Assembly (NCBI GenBank): GCA_002401945.1
Contig: NVUP01000003.1
Location: 172,775-177,878 of the forward strand
Length of the DNA stretch: 5,104 nt
Direction of reading: 5' to 3'
Origin: Paracoccaceae bacterium
GTDB taxonomy: Bacteria; Pseudomonadota; Alphaproteobacteria; Rhodobacterales; Rhodobacteraceae
Below are positions 1-5,104 of this stretch, piece after piece. Under the pieces are notes generated by a model, which saw nothing but the letters and a program-made list of their open reading frames with translations, ran no database searches and had not been told where the DNA came from. Position numbers and translations under genes: made by a program. Position 1 is the stretch's first letter; every line of letters begins with the position of its first letter.

Positions 1-126
1 ATGCAGGCCGCCCATAGTGTCGAGGATGTCGAGCGCACCGATGCGTACCGCGATCAGGTTCTGGCCCGACTTGAGGCAATTGAGCAGCGGTTGTCCGTAA
101 AAAGTGACCGCATTGCAAAGAAGTGA
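1..126 (+). CDS. C-terminal end of an unidentified protein (5' partial)
   Basis: Frame 1 is open from the first base to a TGA at 124-126 and gives 41 residues ending in RIAKK. The segment is rich in charged residues (VEDVERTDAYRDQ, then LEAIEQRL) with regularly spaced hydrophobic residues, as in an amphipathic helix or short coiled coil. The frame begins with an ATG at the window edge. It could be a true start of a very small protein, but more likely it is an internal Met of a gene that begins outside. I do not recognise a family and assign no function. The stop lies 65 bases upstream of the L,D-transpeptidase start on the same strand, so co-transcription is possible. Confidence 0.5.
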   Translation: MQAAHSVEDVERTDAYRDQVLARLEAIEQRLSVKSDRIAKK

Positions 127-191
127 TTTTGTTTAACGGCGCGTTTTGGGGTATTTTCGCCAAAAGCAAAAAGAGCAGAGATCAGAGCAGT

Positions 192-710
192 ATGGACAGA
201 CGAGCATTTGGATTGAGCGCGGCAGCGACTTTGACCCTGGCGGGATGTGGTGGTGTAACCAATCGTTTCCACAGTTATAGCGGTCCCGATGTCACCTCGG
301 TGGTGATCAACAAGGGCGCCCGCAAAATGTACTTGCTGCACAACGAAGAGGTGCTGCGGGAGTACAAGGTTGATCTCGGCTTTGCTCCGGTGGGGGCCAA
401 GACGATCGAAGGTGACGGCAAAACGCCCGAGGGCACCTATGTTATCAACCGTCGCAATCCCAACAGCGCCTATCATCTGTCAGTGGGAATTTCATATCCC
501 AATCGTCAGGATGTTGCCGAGGCCAGTGCCGCTGGCAAAAGACCCGGCGGCGAGATCTTTATTCATGGCCAACCCAATGACGTCAAAGCCCGCAAACGCG
601 CCGCGCGGGTAGATGATTGGACGGCAGGCTGCATCGCAGTCAAGAATGAAGAGATTGAAGAGATCTTTGCCATGGTGAAAGACGGGACCTCGATTTCCCT
701 GCGTTTGTAA
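192..710 (+). CDS. L,D-transpeptidase (YkuD domain) lipoprotein
   Basis: The product is a 172-residue YkuD-fold enzyme. Family members make 3-3 peptidoglycan cross-links or attach or detach proteins at the stem peptide through a catalytic Cys. The active-site signature is visible: I-H125-G-Q, then D-W-T-A-G-C147-I-A-V, so His125 and Cys147 are the predicted catalytic pair. This DWTxGCIAV form differs from the more common SxGCIRL form. The N-terminus from the ATG at 192 reads MDRRAFG..LTLAGC: a twin-arginine-like RR-x-F followed by a lipobox (LAGC, Cys19). This suggests an exported, lipid-anchored protein, perhaps by the Tat route. An in-frame GTG at 123, overlapping the previous stop, would add 23 residues with no signal character, so 192 was chosen; no strong Shine-Dalgarno precedes it. 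Whether it is a cross-linker or a Lpp-type ligase/hydrolase cannot be told from sequence. Confidence 0.9.
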   Translation: MDRRAFGLSAAATLTLAGCGGVTNRFHSYSGPDVTSVVINKGARKMYLLHNEEVLREYKVDLGFAPVGAKTIEGDGKTPEGTYVINRRNPNSAYHLSVGISYPNRQDVAEASAAGKRPGGEIFIHGQPNDVKARKRAARVDDWTAGCIAVKNEEIEEIFAMVKDGTSISLRL

Positions 711-720
711 AACCGGCGGC

Positions 721-757
721 AAAACAAAGGCGGCTCAATAAGGCCGCCTTTGTTTTT
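721..757. terminator. Bidirectional rho-independent terminator
   Basis: A perfect 14-bp stem is formed by aaaacaaaggcggc (721-734) and gccgcctttgtttt (743-756), with an 8-nt loop. On the + strand the 3' arm runs into TTTGTTTTT, and on the - strand the mirrored arm supplies TTTGTTTT. The hairpin starts 10 bases after the L,D-transpeptidase stop and ends 18 bases from the stop of the convergent CAP gene, so it can end both transcripts. Confidence 0.9.
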
Positions 758-774
758 ATCAGTTGCTAAGGGGC

Positions 775-1272
775 TTAGCTGCCCATCACCAGGGTCCACC
801 AGATCTTGCCGTTGGATTCCTGGAACCACGAGAACCCCATGTTGGCCGCCTTTGGATCCATGATCACGGCCCGTGTGCCAGAATCTTCCATCCAGGCCGA
901 CAGGGTTTCCACTTCGCCTTCATAGGTCTCGGAAATGGCTTCGCCCCGCATGGTGCCGGTATATCCGGTCCGCGCCACCCGGTCCAAAGGCGATGATCCG
1001 TCCGAGCCAAAATGCCAGGGGCGGTTTTGCACCGACATATCACGCGAATGTGTTGCGGCCGCCGCATTGAGCTGGGCATTCAATTGCACTGCGGGGTTGC
1101 CTGTGGCCTGTCGCAACGCATTTATCGAATCAAGCATGCGGAACTGAACCTTGTCGGCATTGCGGATGCGATAAACCTTGCCGCTACCGCTCGAACCGCC
1201 ATCTGGCACAGGGGTACAGGCGGCAACCAGCGTCAACACTGTTGCGGCAACAATTAATAATACACGCTTCAT
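775..1272 (-). CDS. CAP/SCP-domain (YkwD-like) lipoprotein
   Basis: The product is a 165-residue secreted protein of the CAP (SCP/PR1) superfamily. The N-terminus MKRVLLIVAATVLTLVAAC is a lipoprotein signal peptide with a VAAC lipobox (Cys19), followed by a Gly/Ser-rich linker (25-31). The CAP domain spans about residues 42-164: N51-x-L-R, the H75-S-R-D-M helix, W86-H87-F-G-S-D-G-S-S-P-L-x-R, G110-E111-A-I-S (the GENIA position) and W127-M-E-D-S-G-T-R. The His normally found in the SxxHR motif is Thr133 here, so the usual cavity of two His and two Glu is incomplete. Bacterial CAP proteins are often envelope-associated, but their biochemical role is poorly defined. AAGGTG (1277-1282 on the complementary strand) lies 4 bases before the ATG and supports this start. 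The gene is convergent with one L,D-transpeptidase and divergent from the other. Confidence 0.88.
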   Translation of the reverse strand: MKRVLLIVAATVLTLVAACTPVPDGGSSGSGKVYRIRNADKVQFRMLDSINALRQATGNPAVQLNAQLNAAAATHSRDMSVQNRPWHFGSDGSSPLDRVARTGYTGTMRGEAISETYEGEVETLSAWMEDSGTRAVIMDPKAANMGFSWFQESNGKIWWTLVMGS

Positions 1273-1333
1273 TTTGCACCTTGTCTAATATCTAGGTACA
1301 GCACTTAGCGTTACTGTGGCATTGGCGCAAATG

Positions 1334-1355
1334 TACTGGCATCAAAATGCCGGTA
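1334..1355. promoter_or_regulatory. Inverted repeat in the divergent intergenic region (possible operator)
   Basis: The sequence tactggcat caaa atgccggta forms two 9-nt arms (1334-1342 and 1347-1355) that are complementary except for one G-T wobble, around a 4-nt centre. It lies between the divergent CAP gene (start 1272) and the second L,D-transpeptidase (start 1441), where promoters for both genes must lie. It could be a regulator binding site or an RNA hairpin. No T-run follows, so it is not a typical terminator. I could not identify convincing -35/-10 pairs here. Function is inferred only from position and symmetry. Confidence 0.4.
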
Positions 1356-1440
1356 GTGACGCGTGTTTGATTTGCGACTGAGGCATTCACGTCATATGTT
1401 GCCCGCCAACAGGTTCCTTTTTGTGCAGGTAGTGCCGATC

Positions 1441-2058
1441 ATGTCGTCCAAGTCATTTCAACTCCCGTCTCGACGGTTGTTCCTAACGGGTACAGCAGCG
1501 CTGCTGAGCACGCCTGCATTGTCCCAGGTTGCGGATCCAGCAGCTGAACCGGTTTATGACCCATTGCGGCCGCCACCCGAGCCTGAGCCCGCTGTGCGTC
1601 GCAATATCTCGGCTTTTCGGGCCAAGAAGTGGCAGCCGTATTTCGACAATCTGAAAAACGGGGCGATTCTGGTCGATATCGATAGTCGCGCTTTGCACTA
1701 TTGGTCTGCGGATGAAATAACTTACAAGCTATTCCCGTCCTCGGTACCGCTGTCAGATGATTTGACTCGCCGTGGTCGCACCCACGTTGTGCGCAAAGTC
1801 GAAGGTCCGTCCTGGTCGCCAACCCCGAACATGCGCAAACGTAATCCAGAATGGCCGGCCTATGTTGCACCGGGTCCAGACAATCCTCTGGGAACACACG
1901 CATTGTATCTAAGTTGGAAGTATTATCGCATCCATGGGACCCATGACACACGTAAGATTGGTCGAAAGTCTTCCAATGGCTGTATTGGTCTTTATAATGA
2001 GCATATTGCACAGCTTTTTGCGATGGTTAAAATAGGCACTCAAGTGTTGCTTATTTGA
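1441..2058 (+). CDS. Tat-exported L,D-transpeptidase (YkuD domain)
   Basis: The product is a 205-residue YkuD enzyme predicted to act on peptidoglycan in the periplasm. The catalytic motif is complete and near-canonical: I-H165-G-T, then S-S-N-G-C181-I-G-L-Y-N, so His165 and Cys181 are the active pair; the Arg usual after Cys-Ile is Gly here. The N-terminus has a clear twin-arginine signal, S10-R-R-L-F-L-T-G, a hydrophobic stretch and an A-L-S-Q cleavage region near residue 28. A Pro/Glu-rich linker (about 33-50) follows. The ATG at 1441 places the RR motif where Tat signals normally have it, with a weak AGGTAG (1427-1432) upstream. The frame is open further up, with an ATG at 1396 and a GTG at 1363, which would give unusually long N-regions but cannot be excluded. 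The gene is transcribed divergently from the CAP lipoprotein. It is not a recent duplicate of the other L,D-transpeptidase in this window: spacing and residues at the active site differ. Confidence 0.9.
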   Translation: MSSKSFQLPSRRLFLTGTAALLSTPALSQVADPAAEPVYDPLRPPPEPEPAVRRNISAFRAKKWQPYFDNLKNGAILVDIDSRALHYWSADEITYKLFPSSVPLSDDLTRRGRTHVVRKVEGPSWSPTPNMRKRNPEWPAYVAPGPDNPLGTHALYLSWKYYRIHGTHDTRKIGRKSSNGCIGLYNEHIAQLFAMVKIGTQVLLI

Positions 2059-2067
2059 CCACAATTG

Positions 2068-2090
2068 GGTCCAGCTAAGCTGGATTCTTT
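2068..2090 (+). terminator. Possible weak terminator after the second L,D-transpeptidase
   Basis: The arms tccagc (2070-2075) and gctgga (2079-2084) form a perfect 6-bp stem with a TAA loop. Two G-T pairs can extend it (2068-2069 with 2085-2086), and it is followed by TTCTTT. It begins 10 bases after the stop codon. The stem is short and the T-tract interrupted, so it may be only a partial terminator. Confidence 0.4.
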
Positions 2091-2100
2091 CAACAAGCGT

Positions 2101-2130
2101 TTGCAATCTCGGGTTTTTACTGGTTAGAAA
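2101..2130 (+). promoter_or_regulatory. Candidate sigma-70-type promoter for the 60-residue protein gene
   Basis: TTGCAA (2101-2106) and TAGAAA (2125-2130) match the housekeeping -35 and -10 consensus at four of six positions each, with an 18-bp spacer. They lie about 70 bases upstream of the small gene's ATG, giving a 5' leader of roughly 60 bases. The match is modest and alpha-proteobacterial promoters are degenerate, so this is a candidate only. The spacer and -10 overlap a strong inverted repeat. Confidence 0.3.
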
Positions 2131-2140
2131 AAACCACGAG
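2108..2140. promoter_or_regulatory. Imperfect inverted repeat / hairpin upstream of the small protein gene
   Basis: The arm ctcgggttttt (2108-2118) pairs with aaaaaccacgag (2129-2140) in an 11-bp stem with one bulged A (2136) and a 10-nt loop. It lies in the leader or promoter region of the 60-residue gene and overlaps the best promoter candidate. It could be an operator, a 5'-leader hairpin that stabilises the mRNA, or a chance structure. No T-run follows on either strand, so it is not a standard terminator. Confidence 0.4.
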
Positions 2141-2187
2141 GTATGTCTTGGCTGCGTAGGTCATTGTTGAATGGCCGCGCCTTTTTT

Positions 2188-2192
2188 GGAGG
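2188..2192 (+). promoter_or_regulatory. Strong Shine-Dalgarno site fixing the start at 2198
   Basis: GGAGG, flanked as TGGAGGT, sits 5 bases before ATG 2198, close to ideal spacing. It lies downstream of an in-frame ATG at 2171 and inside the frame that ATG would open. This argues that 2198 is the real start. Confidence 0.85.
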
Positions 2193-2197
2193 TTAAT

Positions 2198-2380
2198 ATG
2201 AAAAAACTCGTTCTTGCCGCTGCTCTGTCTGCTGCTGCTTCGACCGCATTTGCTGGTGGTTACTCTGAGCCGGTTGTTGAACCGCCGGTTATCATCGAAG
2301 AAGCTGGTAGCTCGTCCAACGGTATCCTGCTGCCACTGCTGCTGCTGGTTCTGGTCGGCGCGGCTGTTGCAAGCAGCTAA
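2198..2380 (+). CDS. Small secreted or membrane-anchored protein, probably highly expressed
   Basis: The product has 60 residues in three parts. Residues 1-19 (MKKLVLAAALSAAASTAFA) are a classical Sec signal peptide with an AFA cleavage site. Residues 20-42 are acidic and rich in Pro, Glu and Ser (SEPVVEPPVIIEEAGSSSNG). Residues 43-58 form one hydrophobic helix (ILLPLLLLVLVGAAVA), ending in SS. The mature protein would thus be an about 41-residue peptide held in the inner membrane by its C-terminus. Codons are strongly biased to GCT, GGT, GTT and CTG, unlike the neighbouring genes. Together with the GGAGG ribosome site and a strong terminator this suggests abundant expression from a single-gene unit. 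From memory, similar tiny proteins are common in roseobacters and some carry an unlikely 'ferrochelatase' label; nothing here resembles that enzyme. Function unknown. Confidence 0.85.
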   Translation: MKKLVLAAALSAAASTAFAGGYSEPVVEPPVIIEEAGSSSNGILLPLLLLVLVGAAVASS

Positions 2381-2399
2381 TTGCTACGACACAGTTACG

Positions 2400-2430
2400 A
2401 AAAAGGCGGTGGGTTTCCACCGCCTTTTTT
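2400..2430. terminator. Bidirectional rho-independent terminator
   Basis: A 13-bp perfect stem, with arms aaaaaggcggtgg (2400-2412) and ccaccgccttttt (2417-2429) around a GTTT loop, ends in TTTTTT on the + strand. On the - strand the mirrored arm gives a TTTTT run. It starts 19 bases after the stop of the 60-residue gene and lies 83 bases beyond the stop of the convergent aminotransferase gene, so it can end transcripts from both sides. Confidence 0.93.
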
Positions 2431-2474
2431 GTTGGCCGCTAGGCATGGCCGCTGAGAGAAGTTTAACATAATAC

Positions 2475-2490
2475 GTTTCGCACGCGAAAC
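2475..2490. repeat. 16-nt inverted repeat gtttcgc-ac-gcgaaac
   Basis: Two perfect 7-nt arms (2475-2481 and 2484-2490) flank an AC centre. As RNA this would fold as 6 bp with a CACG tetraloop. It lies between the convergent small gene and the aminotransferase fusion gene, 22 bases past the latter's stop. No T-run follows on the - strand, so it is either a 3'-UTR hairpin or a protein-binding palindrome. Confidence 0.4.
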
Positions 2491-2500
2491 AACCTAAAGT

Positions 2501-2512
2501 AATGTTAACATT
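2501..2512. repeat. 12-nt perfect palindrome AATGTTAACATT
   Basis: This self-complementary sequence directly abuts the TAA stop of the - strand fusion gene. Perfect palindromes of this length in AT-rich spacer can occur by chance. No function is assigned. Confidence 0.35.
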
Positions 2513-5104
2513 TTAGACTTGGCCTATCTCGGCCAGAATCTGGTCCAGAGTTGTCAGGATCATCTCAACATCTTCTTGATCAATGGTCAGTGGCGGGCGG
2601 ATTTTCAGGATGTTATCTTTGGGGCCTTCGCTGCCGATCAGAATACGGTGGTCGCGCATCCTGTTTTTGACGTAAGAACAGATCTTGGTAGCCTCTGATC
2701 CATCTTGGTTGATCAACTCCAGCCCCAGAAACAAACCCATTCCGCGCACATCGCCGATACAGGCGTATTTCTGGTCCAGCGCCTTTAGCCCGGTGATCAG
2801 TCGCGCGCCCATTTGCCGGGCATTGTCCTGCAACCCTTCGTCGTCGACAATATCCAGTACCTCCTTGCCAATCCGGCAAGACAGAGTGGAACCGCCGAAG
2901 GTTGAGAAGAACTCGGGACCCTGTGCAAAGCTGTCGGCGATGGCTTTGGTGGTGACCAGAATCCCCAGGGGGTGGCCATTGCCAATGGGTTTACCCAAGA
3001 CCACGATGTCAGGCAGTACGCCTTGGTGTTCAAAACCAAAGTAGTACTCCCCCAGCCGCCCCAACCCGGTTTGCACCTCGTCGGCGATGCAGATCCCACC
3101 AGCGGCGCGGATCTTTTTATAAACGGCACTCAGATACCCCTGCGGCGGGATGATCTGACCCCCAACCGAGGGGAAGGTCTCGGCGATAAATCCAGCCAGG
3201 CGGTGACCTCTGTCTGTCAGCGCAGTGATGGCAGGATCGACCAGATCGGCAAATTTTTGGGCCCGGTTCGGATCGTCCCGCTTGAACGAGCCGCGATAGT
3301 CGTTGGCCAGTTCGATCAGCTCGACCCAATCCACCTGGCCGCTGCCACCCGGAGCGTTGAATTTATAGGCTGAGACATCAATCACCCCGGTGGTATTGCC
3401 ATGATAGCCATGGTCCGGCGTCACCATGCCCTTGGCTCCGGTGTGAGCGCGGGCCAGCCGCAGCGCCAGCTCGTTCGCCTCGGTGCCGGAATTGACAAAG
3501 AAACAGACCTCGAACGGGGCAGGGAGCTTTGACAGTATCTTTTCCGCAAAGGCGGTCTGGGCCGGATGCAGATAGCGGGTGTTGGAGTTCAACCGTTTCA
3601 ATTGATCCGCCGCAACAGCCTGAATGCGCGGATGGGCATGGCCGACGTGGGGTACGTTGTTATAGGCATCCAGGTAAGGCCGCCCCCATTCGTCGAACAG
3701 ATGGTGTTTCCAGCCGCGCACCAGCATCACCGGATCGGCATAGCTCAGGGACAGATTGCCGCCAAAATGCGCCTTTCGCTGGGCCAGGATGTCAGCCTTG
3801 TTGGTGGGCTGATAACGTACCTTATCGTCCGGTAGATTGAGCAAGGCCGCAGGATTGGGGCAGACTGCGCGCCACAGGTACATCTCGTCGGGGTCGCCAA
3901 CACCGGGCCAGTCGGCCTCGATCCCTTTGGTGGTCAGTGCCAGTTGAAAATGCACATGCGGCGCCCAGCCACCGTTTTGACTAGCATCGCCAAGGCGGCA
4001 GAATTCAGTCCCCTTTTCGACCACATCACCGGGGCTCAACCGGGTGCAGCACTCCGGGTCCAGATGGCCGTATAGCGTATAGAACTGATCCCCGCCTGGG
4101 GTGTCATGGCGCAGGATGATAACGCCGCCATAGTCCAGGTGGTTGTTCCGGTTTTCGACCACAAACACCTCACCACGCAGAGGGGCATACAGCGGCGTGC
4201 CAGCCGGGGCAAAGCCATCCACCGCCAAATGCACAGTACGTCGGTCGCTGGCCTTGTAGGGGCCGTTGCGAAAGGCCGGTTCGGCATAGATCAACCGCGG
4301 CTCGTGGTAATAGCCAAGCCACCAGCCCTTGCCAAATTCCTCGCCGACGCGGGCGGCTTCCTCCACCGGCATGTGAAACGGGTTTTGCGGCCAGGTCGAA
4401 TTTTCAACCGACAAGGATCCCATTGGCGTGTCGGCAAGGTTGGCGCCCATCAGCGGCGCAAAATGCCCGCGTTCTTCCTCTAGATAGGCCATCACCCGGT
4501 CGGCGCCATCAACCACAGGCAGGTCACAGGCGGCTCGCAGCCGGGCCGATAGCAGCCCGCCGTGGATGTTGTGGCCTTCGAGAAAGCGCCAGGCTGGGGC
4601 CTGAGAAATCACCACATAGGGATCGTCAGGGTTTTCAGCGGCCATGATGGTCGAGTTGACCACGCTGACCGCCAGACGGGCCCTCAGTAGGGGCCAGATT
4701 AAATCAACCTCAGCCGGGCTCAGCACGTTTGCGGCGTGATAGCCTGCGACCAGTGCCGCCAGTGCCGGTTCTGGCTTGGCATGGTCCAGCACGATATAGG
4801 CTGCGGCAATGGCCAGATCGCAAATCCGCGGTGCGGCACACATGTCGCCAAAATCAATCAGGCCAGACACGCGGCGGGAATCGTTCAATTCCCCGGTTAC
4901 CAGGATGTTGTAGTCATTGGCGTCGTTATGGATTGCCTGCTTGGGCAGTTTGGCCAGTGCCGGTTGGATTTCGGCAAAACCTTGGGCAATCTTGGTCAGG
5001 ATGGCCCGCCGGTTCGGATCGGTGACGCAGTCCAACCGAGTGGCAATCCACCCCGTGCGCATCAGATCCCATTTGAAATCACGCTCCAGCCCACTGTGCT
5101 GAAA
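2513..5104 (-). CDS. Kinase - M23 peptidase - class III aminotransferase/phospho-lyase fusion (5' partial)
   Basis: The frame is open through the right edge, so the true N-terminus is missing; 863 residues are visible (numbered here from Met at 5062). Residues 1-165 are the C-lobe of an APH/hydroxylysine-kinase-type phosphotransferase: catalytic loop H45-N-D47-A-N-D-Y-N52 and the D70-F-G metal site. A linker (about 166-245) leads to a complete LytM/M23 domain (about 245-400) with H278-x-x-x-D282, Y-G-H333-L and P-H369-V-H371-F, meaning all zinc and catalytic residues are present. Residues about 425-849 are a class III PLP aminotransferase: S525-G-T-E-A-N, H554-G, D661-E-V-Q-T-G, PLP lysine K691 in G-K-P-I-G-N-G-H-P, and T721-F-G-G. 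The GKPIGNGHP form is typical of ethanolamine-phosphate and phosphohydroxylysine phospho-lyases. In humans, HYKK phosphorylates hydroxylysine and PHYKPL removes phosphate and ammonia. Fusion suggests the same two-step logic here, on ethanolamine, hydroxylysine or a similar amino-alcohol. About 150 residues, the kinase N-lobe, should lie outside. Substrate and the peptidase role are inference. Confidence 0.92.
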   Translation of the reverse strand, partial: FQHSGLERDFKWDLMRTGWIATRLDCVTDPNRRAILTKIAQGFAEIQPALAKLPKQAIHNDANDYNILVTGELNDSRRVSGLIDFGDMCAAPRICDLAIAAAYIVLDHAKPEPALAALVAGYHAANVLSPAEVDLIWPLLRARLAVSVVNSTIMAAENPDDPYVVISQAPAWRFLEGHNIHGGLLSARLRAACDLPVVDGADRVMAYLEEERGHFAPLMGANLADTPMGSLSVENSTWPQNPFHMPVEEAARVGEEFGKGWWLGYYHEPRLIYAEPAFRNGPYKASDRRTVHLAVDGFAPAGTPLYAPLRGEVFVVENRNNHLDYGGVIILRHDTPGGDQFYTLYGHLDPECCTRLSPGDVVEKGTEFCRLGDASQNGGWAPHVHFQLALTTKGIEADWPGVGDPDEMYLWRAVCPNPAALLNLPDDKVRYQPTNKADILAQRKAHFGGNLSLSYADPVMLVRGWKHHLFDEWGRPYLDAYNNVPHVGHAHPRIQAVAADQLKRLNSNTRYLHPAQTAFAEKILSKLPAPFEVCFFVNSGTEANELALRLARAHTGAKGMVTPDHGYHGNTTGVIDVSAYKFNAPGGSGQVDWVELIELANDYRGSFKRDDPNRAQKFADLVDPAITALTDRGHRLAGFIAETFPSVGGQIIPPQGYLSAVYKKIRAAGGICIADEVQTGLGRLGEYYFGFEHQGVLPDIVVLGKPIGNGHPLGILVTTKAIADSFAQGPEFFSTFGGSTLSCRIGKEVLDIVDDEGLQDNARQMGARLITGLKALDQKYACIGDVRGMGLFLGLELINQDGSEATKICSYVKNRMRDHRILIGSEGPKDNILKIRPPLTIDQEDVEMILTTLDQILAEIGQV

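Noticed and set aside
141..167. Hairpin gc-ttttgg / ccaaaa-gc between the first two genes as a terminator
   Set aside because: Only 8 bp with a bulge, and followed by an A-rich rather than T-rich run on the + strand; probably incidental.
123..191. GTG at 123, overlapping the upstream TGA, as start of the first L,D-transpeptidase
   Set aside because: The 23 added residues are not signal-like and would bury the RR motif and lipobox; ATG 192 gives a normal lipoprotein signal.
765..779. Small inverted repeat gctaag-ggg-cttagc over the CAP gene stop codon
   Set aside because: Six-bp stem with a 3-nt loop, next to a far stronger terminator; likely chance.
1439..2011. 190-residue open frame on the - strand opposite the second L,D-transpeptidase
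   Set aside because: The composition is not protein-like and there is no recognisable domain. The opposite strand has a complete YkuD signature, so this is a shadow frame.
2171..2197. ATG 2171 as start of the small protein
   Set aside because: It would translate through the GGAGG site and place nine residues ahead of a perfect signal peptide; ATG 2198 has ideal spacing.
2434..2453. Direct repeat ggccgct ... ggccgct downstream of the terminator
   Set aside because: Two 7-nt copies only; too short to suggest a repeat element or attachment site.
2972..4647. Several + strand open frames of 70-133 codons opposite the fusion gene
   Set aside because: All lie within a gene with clear kinase, M23 and aminotransferase motifs on the other strand, and none has a recognisable domain or ribosome site.
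5060..5062. ATG at 5062 as the true start of the fusion protein
   Set aside because: The frame continues without a stop to the edge and encodes kinase-like residues (FKWDL). The kinase N-lobe is missing, so the start must lie outside the window.

Overview
The window looks like chromosomal DNA of a marine alphaproteobacterium, most likely Rhodobacterales (Roseobacter group). This is inferred from protein style and gene content: Tat-type L,D-transpeptidases, a small Gly/Pro/Glu secreted or membrane peptide of a kind I associate with roseobacters, and a kinase-M23-aminotransferase fusion. No rRNA, tRNA, mobile element or CRISPR array is visible.

Left part (1-2058): the 3' end of an unidentified + strand gene (1-126) is followed by an exported L,D-transpeptidase lipoprotein (192-710). 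A strong hairpin (721-757) separates it from a convergent CAP/SCP-domain lipoprotein on the - strand (775-1272). A divergent intergenic region with a 22-nt inverted repeat then leads to a second, clearly different Tat-exported L,D-transpeptidase (1441-2058). All three complete genes are predicted to act outside the cytoplasmic membrane, and two should modify peptidoglycan cross-links or anchor proteins to it. They form a small cell-envelope neighbourhood rather than one operon.

Middle (2059-2512): a short regulatory stretch with a strong hairpin and a canonical GGAGG ribosome site precedes a 60-residue protein (2198-2380). It has a signal peptide, an acidic Pro-rich segment and a C-terminal hydrophobic helix, and it uses codons typical of highly expressed genes. 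A textbook terminator (2400-2430) ends it and also serves the convergent gene to its right.

Right part (2513-5104): one long - strand reading frame, open at the right edge, encodes a three-part protein. In order it has an aminoglycoside-phosphotransferase/hydroxylysine-kinase-like domain (N-lobe outside the window), a complete LytM/M23 metallopeptidase domain with its zinc ligands, and a class III PLP aminotransferase of the phospho-lyase type (ETNPPL/PHYKPL-like). A kinase fused to a phospho-lyase suggests phosphorylation of an amino-alcohol followed by ammonia and phosphate elimination. The role of the peptidase domain in between is the most intriguing open question in the window.
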